A stretch of 64,000 nucleotides of DNA from Shewanella halifaxensis HAW-EB4 (GCF_000019185.1 NC_010334.1:310001-374000); one strand, 5' to 3'; positions 18,329-28,184 are shown, numbered from the stretch's first letter. A program made the numbers and translations. Notes: a model not told the origin generated them from the sequence alone.

Positions 18329-19342
18329 GTTTTCTAGCTTGAGTTGACTTAAATACTGAGTCGGCGTTTGGCGGCGAAAACGGGCGAATGAGCGGCTAAA
18401 GCTGTGGGTATTAGCGTAACCTAGTCGACTGGCAATCTCTGCAATATCCATCCCTTCCAACATATATCTTATCGCTTGATTACACAGAATATAGCCAGAT
18501 AGATAGGTAAAAGTGAAGCCTAACTTTTGCAGTCGCCTTTGCAGTTGTTGTCGAGAGATATTAAACAGCGCTGCGACGGTATCTACATTTGGCAAGCCGT
18601 AATAACGTGAGTAATTGACCATTTCGTAAAGCACTTTTGGGGTGTCGGTAGGTTGAGGCATATTTAAATACTTCTCAAGCTGAGATAGCGGAATTGACGC
18701 TGTAACAGGCTCAGGCATATAGCAGTAGTCATCAGTAGACATCAGTAGTTGATCAATGCCTAACCAGATCTCAGTTTGTGGGGCGTTCCAAGAAACAGGG
18801 CAGCCAAAGAGCTGTTCTGTTTCTTGTTGTTGGATCGGTGGGCCGCTAAGACGCACTTTACGCGGGCTATAGCTATCGCCAACGTAGTTTTTGATGGCAT
18901 TAAACAGGGTAAAAGCAACCCGCAAAGAGTCATGAGCTCGTGCTTTATCCTTGACGAATGGATTGCTGTAACACCACTTTAAAATCTTCCCCGACTGCTG
19001 AGCATAGTAACAAGCCCCCGACTGAAAACAACACACGCCATGGTTGATACGCCTAAAGGATATGGCTAAATCTGGTGCTCGCAAAAACCAATTCCCGGGA
19101 ACCTCTAACCCTTGTAAAGTCAGGTGCTGCTGAATTTTCACCATGAAATCGGCTTCACCAGTTAGCAACTCAATCTGTTCAAACCACTTAGACACTTCAG
19201 TGAAAGGGATCAACGTCATCCTATCTTGCAGTAGTAAGGCAGGGATGCCTAAATCTGCAGGCGTTACCCCATAATGAGCCTCAACCCCCTCTAATACCGG
19301 TGAAATATAGCAAGATCGAATAAAGGCAGTATTGAGCAACAT
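18314..19342 (-). CDS. AraC-family transcriptional regulator
   Basis: A 342-aa regulator with an N-terminal ligand-binding domain of the Arabinose_bd/OruR type (residues about 20-200) and a C-terminal double helix-turn-helix: VDTVAALFNISRQQLQRRLQKLG, then the second helix pair LGYANTHSFSRSFARFRRQTPTQY. The start at 19342 has GGAT 7 nt upstream; an ATG 13 codons earlier is possible but has no visible ribosome site. It is divergent from the DUF3302-HlyD pair, with an inverted repeat (19385-19401) in between, so that pair is the likeliest target. The inducer is unknown. Confidence 0.82.
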   Translation of the reverse strand: MLLNTAFIRSCYISPVLEGVEAHYGVTPADLGIPALLLQDRMTLIPFTEVSKWFEQIELLTGEADFMVKIQQHLTLQGLEVPGNWFLRAPDLAISFRRINHGVCCFQSGACYYAQQSGKILKWCYSNPFVKDKARAHDSLRVAFTLFNAIKNYVGDSYSPRKVRLSGPPIQQQETEQLFGCPVSWNAPQTEIWLGIDQLLMSTDDYCYMPEPVTASIPLSQLEKYLNMPQPTDTPKVLYEMVNYSRYYGLPNVDTVAALFNISRQQLQRRLQKLGFTFTYLSGYILCNQAIRYMLEGMDIAEIASRLGYANTHSFSRSFARFRRQTPTQYLSQLKLENKKPL

Positions 19343-19384
19343 AGTGAATATCCGCAACCGATAGTGACTCAATTGAATCATAAA

Positions 19385-19401
19385 GTATCGATAATTGATA
19401 C
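19385..19401. promoter_or_regulatory. Candidate operator in the AraC/DUF3302 divergent region
   Basis: Half-sites GTATC and GATAC flank a 7-nt AT-rich centre. It lies between divergent promoters of the AraC gene and the membrane-fusion pair. This is inference from position and symmetry only. Confidence 0.35.
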
Positions 19402-19479
19402 ATAAGTGTACTTCATCTTGTGGTGATGAAAATAAAAGGCAAACTGCGCAGCCAAAACACTTTTTTGAGGTTTTTATCT

Positions 19480-19827
19480 ATGAGCTTGTTCAGCATGCCA
19501 TTTGTTGATTCTGGAGTTGATACCGCGCTGCATAGTGTTGCTGCAGTGGTTATGGTGCTTACGGTTGCGGCTGCTGCATTTGGATTTTGGAAAATTCACG
19601 ACATGCCAATTAATAAAGCACACAAGGAACAGCATCACCAAATAGGTTTGATTACTGCGCTGACTTGGATAGGTTTTATTTGGCACTGGGTATGGGTTAT
19701 TGCGGTAATAGTTGCATTTGTCGATGGTGAAAAGGCCCTGCGCCGAATTAGAGATGTGTGGCGCGAAAATGAACCCGCTACAGAGCAAACAGATGTAACA
19801 GTCAAAGAGGAGCAAACGAATGCTTGA
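19480..19827 (+). CDS. DUF3302-type inner-membrane protein (YiaW-like)
   Basis: A 115-aa membrane protein with two or three helices (VVMVLTVAAAAFGFWKI; IGLITALTWIGFIWHWVWVIA) and a charged tail. The middle segment KIHDMPINKAHKEQ corresponds to the LHDIP-type motif of E. coli YiaW. The start at 19480 has GAGG 9 nt upstream and gives the normal family length; the longer in-frame start adds a basic extension unlike the family. It overlaps the HlyD gene by 8 nt, the same pairing as yiaW-yiaV. Function unknown; possibly needed to assemble the membrane-fusion partner. Confidence 0.7.
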   Translation: MSLFSMPFVDSGVDTALHSVAAVVMVLTVAAAAFGFWKIHDMPINKAHKEQHHQIGLITALTWIGFIWHWVWVIAVIVAFVDGEKALRRIRDVWRENEPATEQTDVTVKEEQTNA

Positions 19828-21043
19828 GGGGTTAGCGGTATGGGCACTGTTTATTTATCTACTGCGCTTAGTCGGTATGCCATGGAACACCTACAGTAAG
19901 GCTTTTGCTTACTTAGGTGGAACAGGTTGGTTAATGTTTGTCTGGGTGGGTTTACTCAACTATACCCCGATGGATCTCTCTGGCGGCTCTTTGGTGCAAT
20001 CACCGCACATTCAGTTGCGTCCTGCTAATAGTCAGATTCGAGGGGCTGTCGACAACATCTACGTTCAGCCGAATCAGAAAGTAGAGGCGGGTCAGCTAGT
20101 TTATGACCTAGACGCTGAGCCTTATCAAATCGCTTTAAATAAAGCGTTAGTCGCAAAAGAAAGTGCCAATGTAGGGCTTTCTCTGGCGGCTGAAGATGTA
20201 AAGTTGGCATTAAAGCAACACGAGGTGGCCATTGCCGATGTGAGTATTACCAAGAATCAGCTCAATGCAGCCACTAAAGATCTGGCGTGGAAACAAAAAA
20301 ACTTGGCGCGTTATATCGAGCAGAATCGTGTGGTACCAGATACGATAACGAAGAGTCAGCTCGATGAGCAACAAACAGCGGTAGACCTTGCTATGGCGCA
20401 GGTACAGACCTACTCAACCCAAATTGAAAAAGCGCAGATGGCAGAGCATACCGCGCTGCTTAATATTGAGAAATCACATCTTGCAGTGCAGAGCCGTCAG
20501 TCTGATCTGGATAGCGAGCATGAGAATGTGGCTCAGGCGCAGTGGAACTTGGATAACACTAAGATCTATGCTCCTGCCGATGGTTATGTGACTAATTTTA
20601 TTATGCGTGAGGGGCAGTATATAGGCGTCGCCCCACGTATGCAGATGTACACCAATGAAAAGTATGTGTTGATGCGGGTAAACCATCAGGCTATTCGTAA
20701 TGTTAAAGTGGGTCAACTCGCTGAATTTGCCTCCGCGGTTTATCCTGGAAAGGTATTTAGCGCCGAAGTCGAAGGCATAGTTGAAGCCACGGGAGAGGCG
20801 CAAGGGCGTTTGGTGGCTTTAGATGATAATGTTAGACAAACCACTGGGCAGAATATCAATAATAAGCACCATTTTGTCAGGCTAAAACTGACTGAAACGG
20901 GTGATTACGATATTCCTGTGGGCTCGGTTGGCCTTGCCTGGATCTCCGGTACCAAACCGATTGAGTTCTTAGCATTCTTAGATGTGATCCGCGGTATCGT
21001 GATCAGAATGAAGTCGCAAATCTACTACTTCTACTCCATCTAA
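19820..21043 (+). CDS. HlyD/EmrA-type membrane-fusion protein (YiaV/YibH-like)
   Basis: A 407-aa protein. It has two N-terminal hydrophobic segments (residues 2-19 and about 30-48), a first lipoyl half (IRGAVDNIYVQPNQKVEAGQLVYDLD), a long alpha-helical hairpin (about residues 105-235), a second lipoyl half (IYAPADGYVTNFIMREGQYI) and a beta domain. Such adaptors join an inner-membrane transporter to the outer membrane. No dedicated transporter or outer-membrane channel is adjacent, as is also true of YiaV and YibH. Overlap of 8 nt with the DUF3302 gene indicates one operon. A hairpin terminator follows. Confidence 0.82.
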   Translation: MLEGLAVWALFIYLLRLVGMPWNTYSKAFAYLGGTGWLMFVWVGLLNYTPMDLSGGSLVQSPHIQLRPANSQIRGAVDNIYVQPNQKVEAGQLVYDLDAEPYQIALNKALVAKESANVGLSLAAEDVKLALKQHEVAIADVSITKNQLNAATKDLAWKQKNLARYIEQNRVVPDTITKSQLDEQQTAVDLAMAQVQTYSTQIEKAQMAEHTALLNIEKSHLAVQSRQSDLDSEHENVAQAQWNLDNTKIYAPADGYVTNFIMREGQYIGVAPRMQMYTNEKYVLMRVNHQAIRNVKVGQLAEFASAVYPGKVFSAEVEGIVEATGEAQGRLVALDDNVRQTTGQNINNKHHFVRLKLTETGDYDIPVGSVGLAWISGTKPIEFLAFLDVIRGIVIRMKSQIYYFYSI

Positions 21044-21055
21044 TCTAGTCTCACT

Positions 21056-21092
21056 AAGATAACCCCAAGCCTATAAAGCTTTGGGTTATCTT
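21056..21092 (+). terminator. Hairpin terminator after the HlyD-type gene
   Basis: Arms aagataaccccaagc (21056-21070) and gctttgggttatctt (21078-21092) pair with one mismatch around a 7-nt loop. It lies between convergent genes and could serve both. Confidence 0.7.
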
Positions 21093-21127
21093 AATCTAAT
21101 CTCTTATTCAGTTTGCTTGTTTTTAGC

Positions 21128-22306
21128 TTAGGCAAAAACACAGTTTCGACCGTTATTCTTAGCTTTGTATAACGCCTCATCAGCGCGTTTTAATGTTTTT
21201 TCAAATGTGGTCTCACCATGCTGTTCGGCGACACCAATTGAAATGGTGATATTTAGCGCCTGGTTCGCCTTATGCTTGCTGTTCCTATCTAATTTACTCC
21301 TACTTTTTCGCCCCTGCTCGCGTAGTACAATATCGTAGTGACTGATTTTATGCCTTAATTCCTCTAGGTGAGGTAGCACTCGTTCAATATTTTTATTTTC
21401 AAACACAATGGTAAATTCCTCACCGCCGTAGCGAAAGACTTGTCCACCGCCTTTTACTTTACTGAGTTTTTTTGCCACTAAGCGCAGTACTTGATCACCC
21501 ACATCGTGGCCATAGGTGTCGTTAAATTTTTTGAAATGATCGATATCAATCATGGCGAGGCTGTAATGGTTATTGAGTGATAACGCCATGGTATTTAAGG
21601 CGCGTCGGGAGGATAGTCCGGTTAACTCATCTTTATAGGCGAGATCATAGAGCGCGAAAAGCATAGAGAATAAGTACGCAGTTGCCAGCATCGATAGCAA
21701 GATGGCAAGTGGCATTTCTTTGGGAAGGTAGTGATGAAATAGCCAGATAAACTGTGTCAGCGCAATAGTTGAGTTAGTTCCGGATGCGTGCAAAACAGTA
21801 TAGATGCTAATCACTATGCATGAGATCCCGACGGGAATATACAGGGAGGCAACCAAGTTAAGCATACTGGGTAATTGAGTAATGTTAAATGATGCTAGTC
21901 CAGAGGCACTGGCCTTCCAGACAAAGGCTAGCGCAAAGCAAAGGGAGATCCCAAGTAATACCTTAAAAAAATGGATAGAAAATGGACTTCTATCCTTGCT
22001 GATAGCAAAAAAGGTGATGATTAGGGTACCAGCAAGAAAGACTTGATCCTGGTCTAATGCAGCAAGCGGAGCGACTTGCCTAAGATAGTAATAAAGCAGC
22101 AACAATAGCGAGAGGTAGCTAATGCGGCCACAGTTAAATTGCAGAGCCAGCAGTGTAGAAAGCGCTAGCAAGTAGTAGGGGAGTTCGTGAAAACTCGGTA
22201 GCCACTCCTGCCATGTTGCCGTTAGCTGCTGGAGCGCGGCGATACCAATGAACGTAAGAACAATTGGGGCAAAGAGATAACGTAGGCTTCGCTCTAATAC
22301 TGGCAC
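21128..22306 (-). CDS. Membrane-anchored diguanylate cyclase (GGDEF domain)
   Basis: A 392-aa protein. Residues 1-215 hold several hydrophobic helices; the C-terminal GGDEF domain follows (DELTGLSSRRAL; IDIDHFKKFNDTYGHDVGDQVL; FRYGGEEFTIVFE). The intact GGEEF signature and metal-binding Asp in IDIDHFK predict synthesis of cyclic di-GMP. The inhibitory RxxD motif, normally five residues before GGEEF, is absent (the segment reads KVKGGGQVF), so product inhibition is probably lost. GTG at 22306 was chosen because AGGAGG sits 7 nt upstream; the in-frame TTG two codons earlier abuts the ribosome site. Confidence 0.85.
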   Translation of the reverse strand: MPVLERSLRYLFAPIVLTFIGIAALQQLTATWQEWLPSFHELPYYLLALSTLLALQFNCGRISYLSLLLLLYYYLRQVAPLAALDQDQVFLAGTLIITFFAISKDRSPFSIHFFKVLLGISLCFALAFVWKASASGLASFNITQLPSMLNLVASLYIPVGISCIVISIYTVLHASGTNSTIALTQFIWLFHHYLPKEMPLAILLSMLATAYLFSMLFALYDLAYKDELTGLSSRRALNTMALSLNNHYSLAMIDIDHFKKFNDTYGHDVGDQVLRLVAKKLSKVKGGGQVFRYGGEEFTIVFENKNIERVLPHLEELRHKISHYDIVLREQGRKSRSKLDRNSKHKANQALNITISIGVAEQHGETTFEKTLKRADEALYKAKNNGRNCVFA

Positions 22307-22471
22307 TCCCAATCCTCCTTGATAACGGCTAGATCTAGATTATAGCTCATTATCAATAGCCGAGCTTTGTTGTCCTCCCCCATGAAATTAATGCTAGGTC
22401 ATCGTTGATAGTTGGACAGGCTGGCTATATCGGTCTTAACTCAAAGGGTTGAGTTAAAAAGGATAGAAGTA

Positions 22472-23254
22472 ATGAACGTTGACCAGTATTTTCAAGGCCA
22501 GCCCTGTTGGGTCGAGTTAGCCTGTTTGGATATCAATAGTTGTAAGTCGTTTTATAGCGCTCTATTTGGCTGGGAAATTATCGATATGCCCGTTCCACAA
22601 GGCACCTATAGCATGCTTGCTATCGATGGTGATGATATAGGTGCAATGTACCAGTTGCCCGAAGAGATGGTGGCTAACGGTGATACGACACAATGGACGG
22701 TATACTTTGCGGTTGAAAATCTCGACTCCACCCTAGTCGATGTCGCAGGGGCGGGGGGAACCTTGATTATTGGGCCGCATGATGTGGGTGAGGCTGGGCG
22801 TATGGCAATCATTCAAGATCCCGAAGGTGCAAGGTTTGCTCTGTGGCAAGCTAAAAACCATATCGGTGCTAAGCGTGCGGCAGAGCCTAACACCTTGTGC
22901 TGGGTAGAGCTTGCTTGTCGCGATCCTGAGCTGGCTAAAAAGTTTTATCCGCATGTGCTTAGCTGGGGCTCAAGAGCGACAAATATGCAAGGTATGGACT
23001 ACACCGAGTGGCAAGTCGGTGCTCAGGATGTCGGTGGTATGTTGGTGATGACAGAAGAGTGGGGCGACATGCCGGCGCATTGGATGCTGTACTTTACGGT
23101 TGAGAGCTGCGATGACAAAGCTGTGCAAGTGGAGCAACTTGGTGGCACAGTGTGTGTGCCTCCAACAGATATTCCCAACGTGGGTCGCTTTGCGGTGATA
23201 AACGATCCCGATGGTGGTTTGTTTTCGGTTATAGAGCTACGAATGGGAAATTAG
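22472..23254 (+). CDS. VOC-superfamily protein with two glyoxalase-like domains
   Basis: A 260-aa protein built from two homologous halves. The first starts CWVELACLDINSCKSFYSAL and the second CWVELACRDPELAKKFYPHV; each ends in a DPEG/DPDG turn (IQDPEGARFALWQ; INDPDGGLFSVIE). This is the arrangement of the CFP30B/27-kDa antigen group of bicupin-like VOC proteins, whose reaction is mostly unknown. Glyoxalase I itself is not implied. The start at 22472 has AAAGGATAG upstream; an earlier ATG at 22412 lacks one. A palindrome that may terminate transcription lies at 23274-23299. Confidence 0.8.
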   Translation: MNVDQYFQGQPCWVELACLDINSCKSFYSALFGWEIIDMPVPQGTYSMLAIDGDDIGAMYQLPEEMVANGDTTQWTVYFAVENLDSTLVDVAGAGGTLIIGPHDVGEAGRMAIIQDPEGARFALWQAKNHIGAKRAAEPNTLCWVELACRDPELAKKFYPHVLSWGSRATNMQGMDYTEWQVGAQDVGGMLVMTEEWGDMPAHWMLYFTVESCDDKAVQVEQLGGTVCVPPTDIPNVGRFAVINDPDGGLFSVIELRMGN

Positions 23255-23273
23255 ACGCAACGCCAGAAGCGCA

Positions 23274-23299
23274 ATAGGGTAGCAATATTGCTACCCTAT
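23274..23299. terminator. Perfect palindrome between convergent VOC and cusA genes
   Basis: Arms atagggtagcaat and attgctaccctat give a 13-bp inverted repeat with no spacer. A strong U tract is lacking on either side, so termination is likely but not certain. Confidence 0.55.
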
Positions 23300-23327
23300 C
23301 TATTTGTGACATTATGACGCGCTAGAG

Positions 23328-26300
23328 CTACTCCCTGTTTAAGGATCTGCCATAGATCAGCAGGTAGATCGCTGGGATCACAAACAGCGACAGCAGCGGT
23401 GCGGTGACCATGCCACCGACCATAGGCGCGGCAATCTTTTGCATCACTTCATTACCCGTACCACTGCCCCACATGATAGGTAATAAGCCAAAGAAGATGG
23501 TGGCTACCGTCATGGCTTTAGGACGAATACGCATAACCGCGCCGTGAATAAGCGCTTCGCTTAAGTCGCTGCGCTTGTTATATAGCCCTGCGAGCTTTCG
23601 GTCCCTAATACTGTTGTTCAAATAAACTTGCATGACTACGCCAAACTCGGCGGCAACACCGGCAAGCGCGATCATCCCCACCGATACCGCTACGGAGAAG
23701 TCGAAGTTTAAAAAGTACAGTAACCAAGCGCTACCCACGAGTGAGAAGGGTAGGCTTAGCATGATCACCGAAGCCTGAATAAATGAGCTAAATGTCATCA
23801 TCAATAACATGAAAATGACCGCTAGCATTAACGGTACAACCAGCTGCATCTTGGCTTCTACGCGCTGCATATACTCATATTGCCCTGCAAAGCTATAGCT
23901 GTAACGCGGTGGCAAGGCGATCTGCTCATCTAGTGCTGCTCTTGCGGTAGTGATGTACTCGCCGATAGAGATATCTTTCAGATCGACAAATACCCAGCTA
24001 ATTAAGCGGCCATTTTCGCTGGCAAGCATTGGTGCGCCGTCACTAATAGTGATGCTAGCAAGATTACCCAAAGGCAGGTATTTTCCTGTCTTAGTGAGTA
24101 CAGGCAGGTCTTCGAGCTTTTCAATACTATCGCGTAACTCCCTTGGGTAGCGGATATTGATAGGATAGCGCTCTTGGCCTTGAATCGATTTTCCTACCTG
24201 CATGCCGCCAATCGCCATCTGCACCACGTCTTGAATGTCTTTGAGCGTCATTCCGTAACGGGCGGCATTTTTTAGGTTGGGCTCAATATCTATATAGCGG
24301 CCACCACTGGTTCGTTGGGCAAATGCTGATGTCGTTCCGGGTAACTTACTGACAACCGCTTCTATCTCGGTACCAATGCGTTGTAGCTCCTCGATATCAG
24401 CCCCAGATATTTTGATGCCTACAGGGGTTCTGACACCCGTTGAAAGCATATCGATACGGGTCTTGATCGGCTGCACCCAAGCATTGGTCATCCCCGGCAC
24501 TTTTACGGTTTTTTGCAGTTCGGCGATAATGCCTTCCAGTGTCATGCCTTCACGCCAAGTATCTCTCGGGTTAAGCATGATAGTGGTCTCTAACATGGTT
24601 AATGGCGCTGGATCCGTTGCGGTCATAGCGCGACCGACCTTACCAAATACCCGTTTAACTTCTGGGATGGTTTTTATCAGTCTGTCGGTTTGCTGCAAGA
24701 TTTCCGCCGCTTTACCAGCACTGACACTTGGGAGTGTCGTTGGCATATAGAGCAGATCACCCTCTTCAAGCTCAGGCATAAACTCGCTACCAATGTTTGT
24801 CATCGGATATACGGCGCTTGCTAAGGTGAGCATCGCTAGCAAAATGGTTGTTTTTGGAAAGCGTAATACTAGACGAAGTGTGGGTTCGTATATCGCAATT
24901 AAAAACCGGCTAATCGGGTTTTTACGCTCATCGGGGATCTTACCGCGAACGAAATAGCCCATTAATACTGGAATTAAGGTGATCGCCAATATCGCACTCG
25001 CCGCCATGGCAAAGGTTTTGGTATAGGCTAGTGGATGGAACAGGCGCCCCTCTTGCGCTTCTAAGGCAAACACGGGTACGAAGCTTAGAGTGATAATCAG
25101 CAAGCTGAAAAACAGCGCTGGCCCAACCTCTACCGAGGCCTTGCGCACCAACTCCCAATGCGCTTCACCCGTAGGTGTGGCGCCATCATGCTGTTCTCGG
25201 TAGTGCTCTAGGTGTTTATGGGTGTTTTCGACCATCACAATGGCAGCATCCACAACGGCACCAATGGCGATGGCAATACCGCCTAGACTCATGATATTAG
25301 CGTTTACCCCAATTATATTCATCACGATAAAGCTGATTAGAATCGATATTGGCAGTGAGATGATCGCAACTAATGTCGAGCGGGCATGCAGCAAGAAGAT
25401 TAGGCAGATCACCCCGACCACAAGCATCTCTTCCAGCACTTTATGAGTGAGGTTATCTACCGAGTTGAGAATGAGTTCAGAGCGATCGTAAGTGATCACT
25501 AACTCAACCCCATCGGGTAGGCCATTTTCAACCTCTTTGAGCTTGTCTTTAACATTATTGATGGTTGCGAGGGCGTTTTCGCCATAACGCATGACAACAA
25601 TGCCACCCACGACTTCGCCTTCACCGTTAAGTTCGGCAATGCCGCGACGGGCTGCAGGGCCCGTACGCAACTGCGCCACATCTTTCATCAGTACAGGGGT
25701 ACCTGATTCAGACACTATTCCTAGTGGGATCTCCTCAAAATCGGCCAAGGTTTGGCGATAGCCTGACGAGGTGATCATGTATTCGGCTTCAGCCATTTCG
25801 ATAACGGAGCCGCCAGTAGAGCTATTGGAGTTATCTAAGGCATTTTTTACCGTCATCAGATCAATTTGATATAGGGCTAATTTATGTGGGTCGACGATGA
25901 TCTGATAGGACTGCTCCATGCCGCCAATGGTGGCCACTTCAGATACGCCAGCCACACTCTGTAGCTCTAGTTTTAAAAACCAGTCTTGTAAAGAGCGCAG
26001 CTGAGCTAAGTCGTGCTGTCCTTTACGGTCGACTAAGGCGTATTGAAACACCCAGCCGACACCCGAAGCATCGGGCCCTAAAGTTGGCGTAACGTTATCG
26101 GGCAGCTGTCCTTGAGTCTGTGACAGATACTCTAATACTCGAGATCGCGCCCAATAGATGTCGGTACCATCTTCAAAAATGATATAGACATAGGAGTCTC
26201 CAAACATAGAGAAGCCGCGAACCGTTTTCGCGCCCGGTACCGCCAGCATAGCTGTCGATAATGGGTAGGTGATCTGATCTTCAACGAGCTGCGGCGCTTG

Positions 26301-26465
26301 CCCCGGGTAAGATGTTTTTACGATAACCTGCACATCAGACAAGTCTGGTAGTGCATCCAGTGGTGTTATGCGCATCGCTTGATAACCGATTAAGGCAATC
26401 ACCGCAGTAAGTACTAACACCATCGCCCGCTGTTTAATCGAGGCGCTGATAATTCTTTCTAACAT
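23328..26465 (-). CDS. cusA: Heavy-metal RND efflux pump, CusA/CzcA family
   Basis: A 1045-aa inner-membrane transporter, the same length as E. coli CusA (1047 aa). It is recognised by the HME-RND motif in helix 4, IAIAIGAVVDAAIVMVENTHKH, by two large periplasmic loops (after helix 1 and after helix 7) and by about 12 helices. The charged Asp in VVDAAIV carries the proton relay. The pump would move Cu(I)/Ag(I), probably, from cytoplasm or periplasm to the outside in a complex with the adaptor encoded just upstream (12-nt gap). No cusC-type outer-membrane channel is encoded in the window. Monovalent rather than divalent metal is inferred from the HMBD-rich partners. Confidence 0.9.
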   Translation of the reverse strand: MLERIISASIKQRAMVLVLTAVIALIGYQAMRITPLDALPDLSDVQVIVKTSYPGQAPQLVEDQITYPLSTAMLAVPGAKTVRGFSMFGDSYVYIIFEDGTDIYWARSRVLEYLSQTQGQLPDNVTPTLGPDASGVGWVFQYALVDRKGQHDLAQLRSLQDWFLKLELQSVAGVSEVATIGGMEQSYQIIVDPHKLALYQIDLMTVKNALDNSNSSTGGSVIEMAEAEYMITSSGYRQTLADFEEIPLGIVSESGTPVLMKDVAQLRTGPAARRGIAELNGEGEVVGGIVVMRYGENALATINNVKDKLKEVENGLPDGVELVITYDRSELILNSVDNLTHKVLEEMLVVGVICLIFLLHARSTLVAIISLPISILISFIVMNIIGVNANIMSLGGIAIAIGAVVDAAIVMVENTHKHLEHYREQHDGATPTGEAHWELVRKASVEVGPALFFSLLIITLSFVPVFALEAQEGRLFHPLAYTKTFAMAASAILAITLIPVLMGYFVRGKIPDERKNPISRFLIAIYEPTLRLVLRFPKTTILLAMLTLASAVYPMTNIGSEFMPELEEGDLLYMPTTLPSVSAGKAAEILQQTDRLIKTIPEVKRVFGKVGRAMTATDPAPLTMLETTIMLNPRDTWREGMTLEGIIAELQKTVKVPGMTNAWVQPIKTRIDMLSTGVRTPVGIKISGADIEELQRIGTEIEAVVSKLPGTTSAFAQRTSGGRYIDIEPNLKNAARYGMTLKDIQDVVQMAIGGMQVGKSIQGQERYPINIRYPRELRDSIEKLEDLPVLTKTGKYLPLGNLASITISDGAPMLASENGRLISWVFVDLKDISIGEYITTARAALDEQIALPPRYSYSFAGQYEYMQRVEAKMQLVVPLMLAVIFMLLMMTFSSFIQASVIMLSLPFSLVGSAWLLYFLNFDFSVAVSVGMIALAGVAAEFGVVMQVYLNNSIRDRKLAGLYNKRSDLSEALIHGAVMRIRPKAMTVATIFFGLLPIMWGSGTGNEVMQKIAAPMVGGMVTAPLLSLFVIPAIYLLIYGRSLNRE

Positions 26466-26477
26466 GACTGCCTCCGA

Positions 26478-28160
26478 TTAATGGTTTGCGTGTGGATCGC
26501 TAGCTGCGCTGCTATTGCTGTTACTGCCACTGTTACTGCCACTTAAGCGCTGTAAGCTACCTTGAATACTGGCTTCTGAATCCAGTAAGAACTGACCAGA
26601 GACAATCACTTTATCGCCGACCTGAAGGCCTTCAATAATTTCAGCCTTACCTTGGGCAATCATACCCACTTTGACCGGAACAGAAGCAAAGCGGTTATCG
26701 TCACGTTGTACTACGACACGATTTTCGCGGCCAGTGAGGATCAGCGCTTCAGTTGGAATCGATAGCACTTCCTGCTTCGGACCTCCGAACAGTTTTACAT
26801 CGACTAAGGTGCCGGGCTTGAGAAGCTTATCGGGATTGTCTAGCTTGATCCTGACTCGCATTGCGCGCGATACGGGATCCAGTTCTGGATAGATATAGTC
26901 AATGCTTGACTCGATATCGAAAAGCCCTTGAGCGGCAGAAGTCACCTCCACAGGGCGACCTTGCTCTAGCCAGCTCTGCTCATTCTCAAACACATCGGCG
27001 ATGACCCAGACACTGCTTAAGTCAACAATCTCAAATAGGGTATCGCCAGGTTGTACATACATGCCATGACGCACAGTTAATTTACTGATAAAACCGTCTT
27101 GCTCTGCATAAAATGGCACGCGATAAATGGTTTTTCCAGTGCGTTCCAACTGTTTAATCGTGTCAGAGCTAACCCCTAATAACTCAAGGCGTAAACGCGC
27201 CTTGCGAAGCAACGCTTGGCCGCGATCTTTATCTTGCTTAAGGTAGTCCATCGCTTGCATGTAATCGTCTTGAGCATTGATGAGCTCTGGTGAATAAAGC
27301 TCATAAAGTAATTGCCCCTTCTTTACTCGCTGGCCGACGTTATGCACCTTTAAGGTTTCTATCCAACCGTTAACGCGTGTGTGGCTGTGACCTATGGCAT
27401 TCTCGTTGTACTCTACCGTGCCGATAGTTTTGACCAGCTTCCATAGGGTGCCTTGTGTAACCTCTTCACTGCGCATGCCGAGCGCTTGCTGCATTCCGCC
27501 AGAAACACCGACGACAACCTCTTCGCCGACACCACCGATAGTGACTTTTTCCAGATCCATGCCGCATATTGGACAGGTGCCAGGTACATCAGAGACAACA
27601 TGAGGGTGCATCGGGCAAACATACTTGATGTTGCCGTCACCGTTACTCTGTGCAGCAGGTATAAGAGTAGGCTTGGGCTTACTTAAGATCTTATCAGCTG
27701 CAGTTTTATTGGTCTGCTGTTGAGAGTTCTTGTGTTGTTTATCAGCGTGGTTATGACCAACATGCTCATCAGGGAGAGTTTCCTCTTCTTCCTCTTTTAC
27801 GAGGAACATCTTACATTCTGGACAGCGACCGGGCTCATGACTGGTCACTTCAGGGTGCATGGGGCAGTAGTAGTTTTCGACTATAGCGGCTGCTTCAGAA
27901 GTACTACTATTAGCTTCGTCTTTCACGAGGAACATCTTACATTCTGGACAGCGACCGGGCTCATGGCTGGTCACCTCAGGGTGCATGGGGCAGTAGTACT
28001 CAGACTCATGTTGACTTGATTCATGCTGGTGAGCTTGAGCCTGTTTACTGTTAGTTGTTTCAGTTGTTTGGCTGAACCCCATTAGCGGGGTAGATGCCAT
28101 CACTAAACTCAGTGCACAAACTGTAGTTTGTCGCATTTTTTTTGATATAAAAAAACTCAT
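26478..28160 (-). CDS. cusB: RND adaptor CusB carrying three heavy-metal-binding domains
   Basis: A 560-aa periplasmic adaptor with a signal segment (residues 10-30), then three heavy-metal-binding domains near residues 56-80, 97-122 and 180-205. The first two are nearly identical (YYCPMHPEVTSHEPGR plus CPECKMFLV); the third ends CPICGMDL. The adaptor body follows: lipoyl halves VNGWIETLKVHNVGQRVKKG and a helical hairpin, then the beta and membrane-proximal domains. E. coli CusB lacks such domains and uses a separate CusF, so these N-terminal modules probably replace CusF in handing Cu(I) to the pump. It is the second gene of a minus-strand operon with cusA. Confidence 0.88.
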   Translation of the reverse strand: MSFFISKKMRQTTVCALSLVMASTPLMGFSQTTETTNSKQAQAHQHESSQHESEYYCPMHPEVTSHEPGRCPECKMFLVKDEANSSTSEAAAIVENYYCPMHPEVTSHEPGRCPECKMFLVKEEEEETLPDEHVGHNHADKQHKNSQQQTNKTAADKILSKPKPTLIPAAQSNGDGNIKYVCPMHPHVVSDVPGTCPICGMDLEKVTIGGVGEEVVVGVSGGMQQALGMRSEEVTQGTLWKLVKTIGTVEYNENAIGHSHTRVNGWIETLKVHNVGQRVKKGQLLYELYSPELINAQDDYMQAMDYLKQDKDRGQALLRKARLRLELLGVSSDTIKQLERTGKTIYRVPFYAEQDGFISKLTVRHGMYVQPGDTLFEIVDLSSVWVIADVFENEQSWLEQGRPVEVTSAAQGLFDIESSIDYIYPELDPVSRAMRVRIKLDNPDKLLKPGTLVDVKLFGGPKQEVLSIPTEALILTGRENRVVVQRDDNRFASVPVKVGMIAQGKAEIIEGLQVGDKVIVSGQFLLDSEASIQGSLQRLSGSNSGSNSNSSAASDPHANH

Positions 28161-28184
28161 AATGCCTTATCTCCACCCTAAATA

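Noticed and set aside
24376..24750. 124-aa plus-strand frame opposite cusA
   Set aside because: Shadow of a 1045-aa RND gene with clear motifs; no ribosome site or homology.
27720..28019. 99-aa plus-strand frame opposite cusB
   Set aside because: Arises from the duplicated metal-binding domain repeats read backwards.
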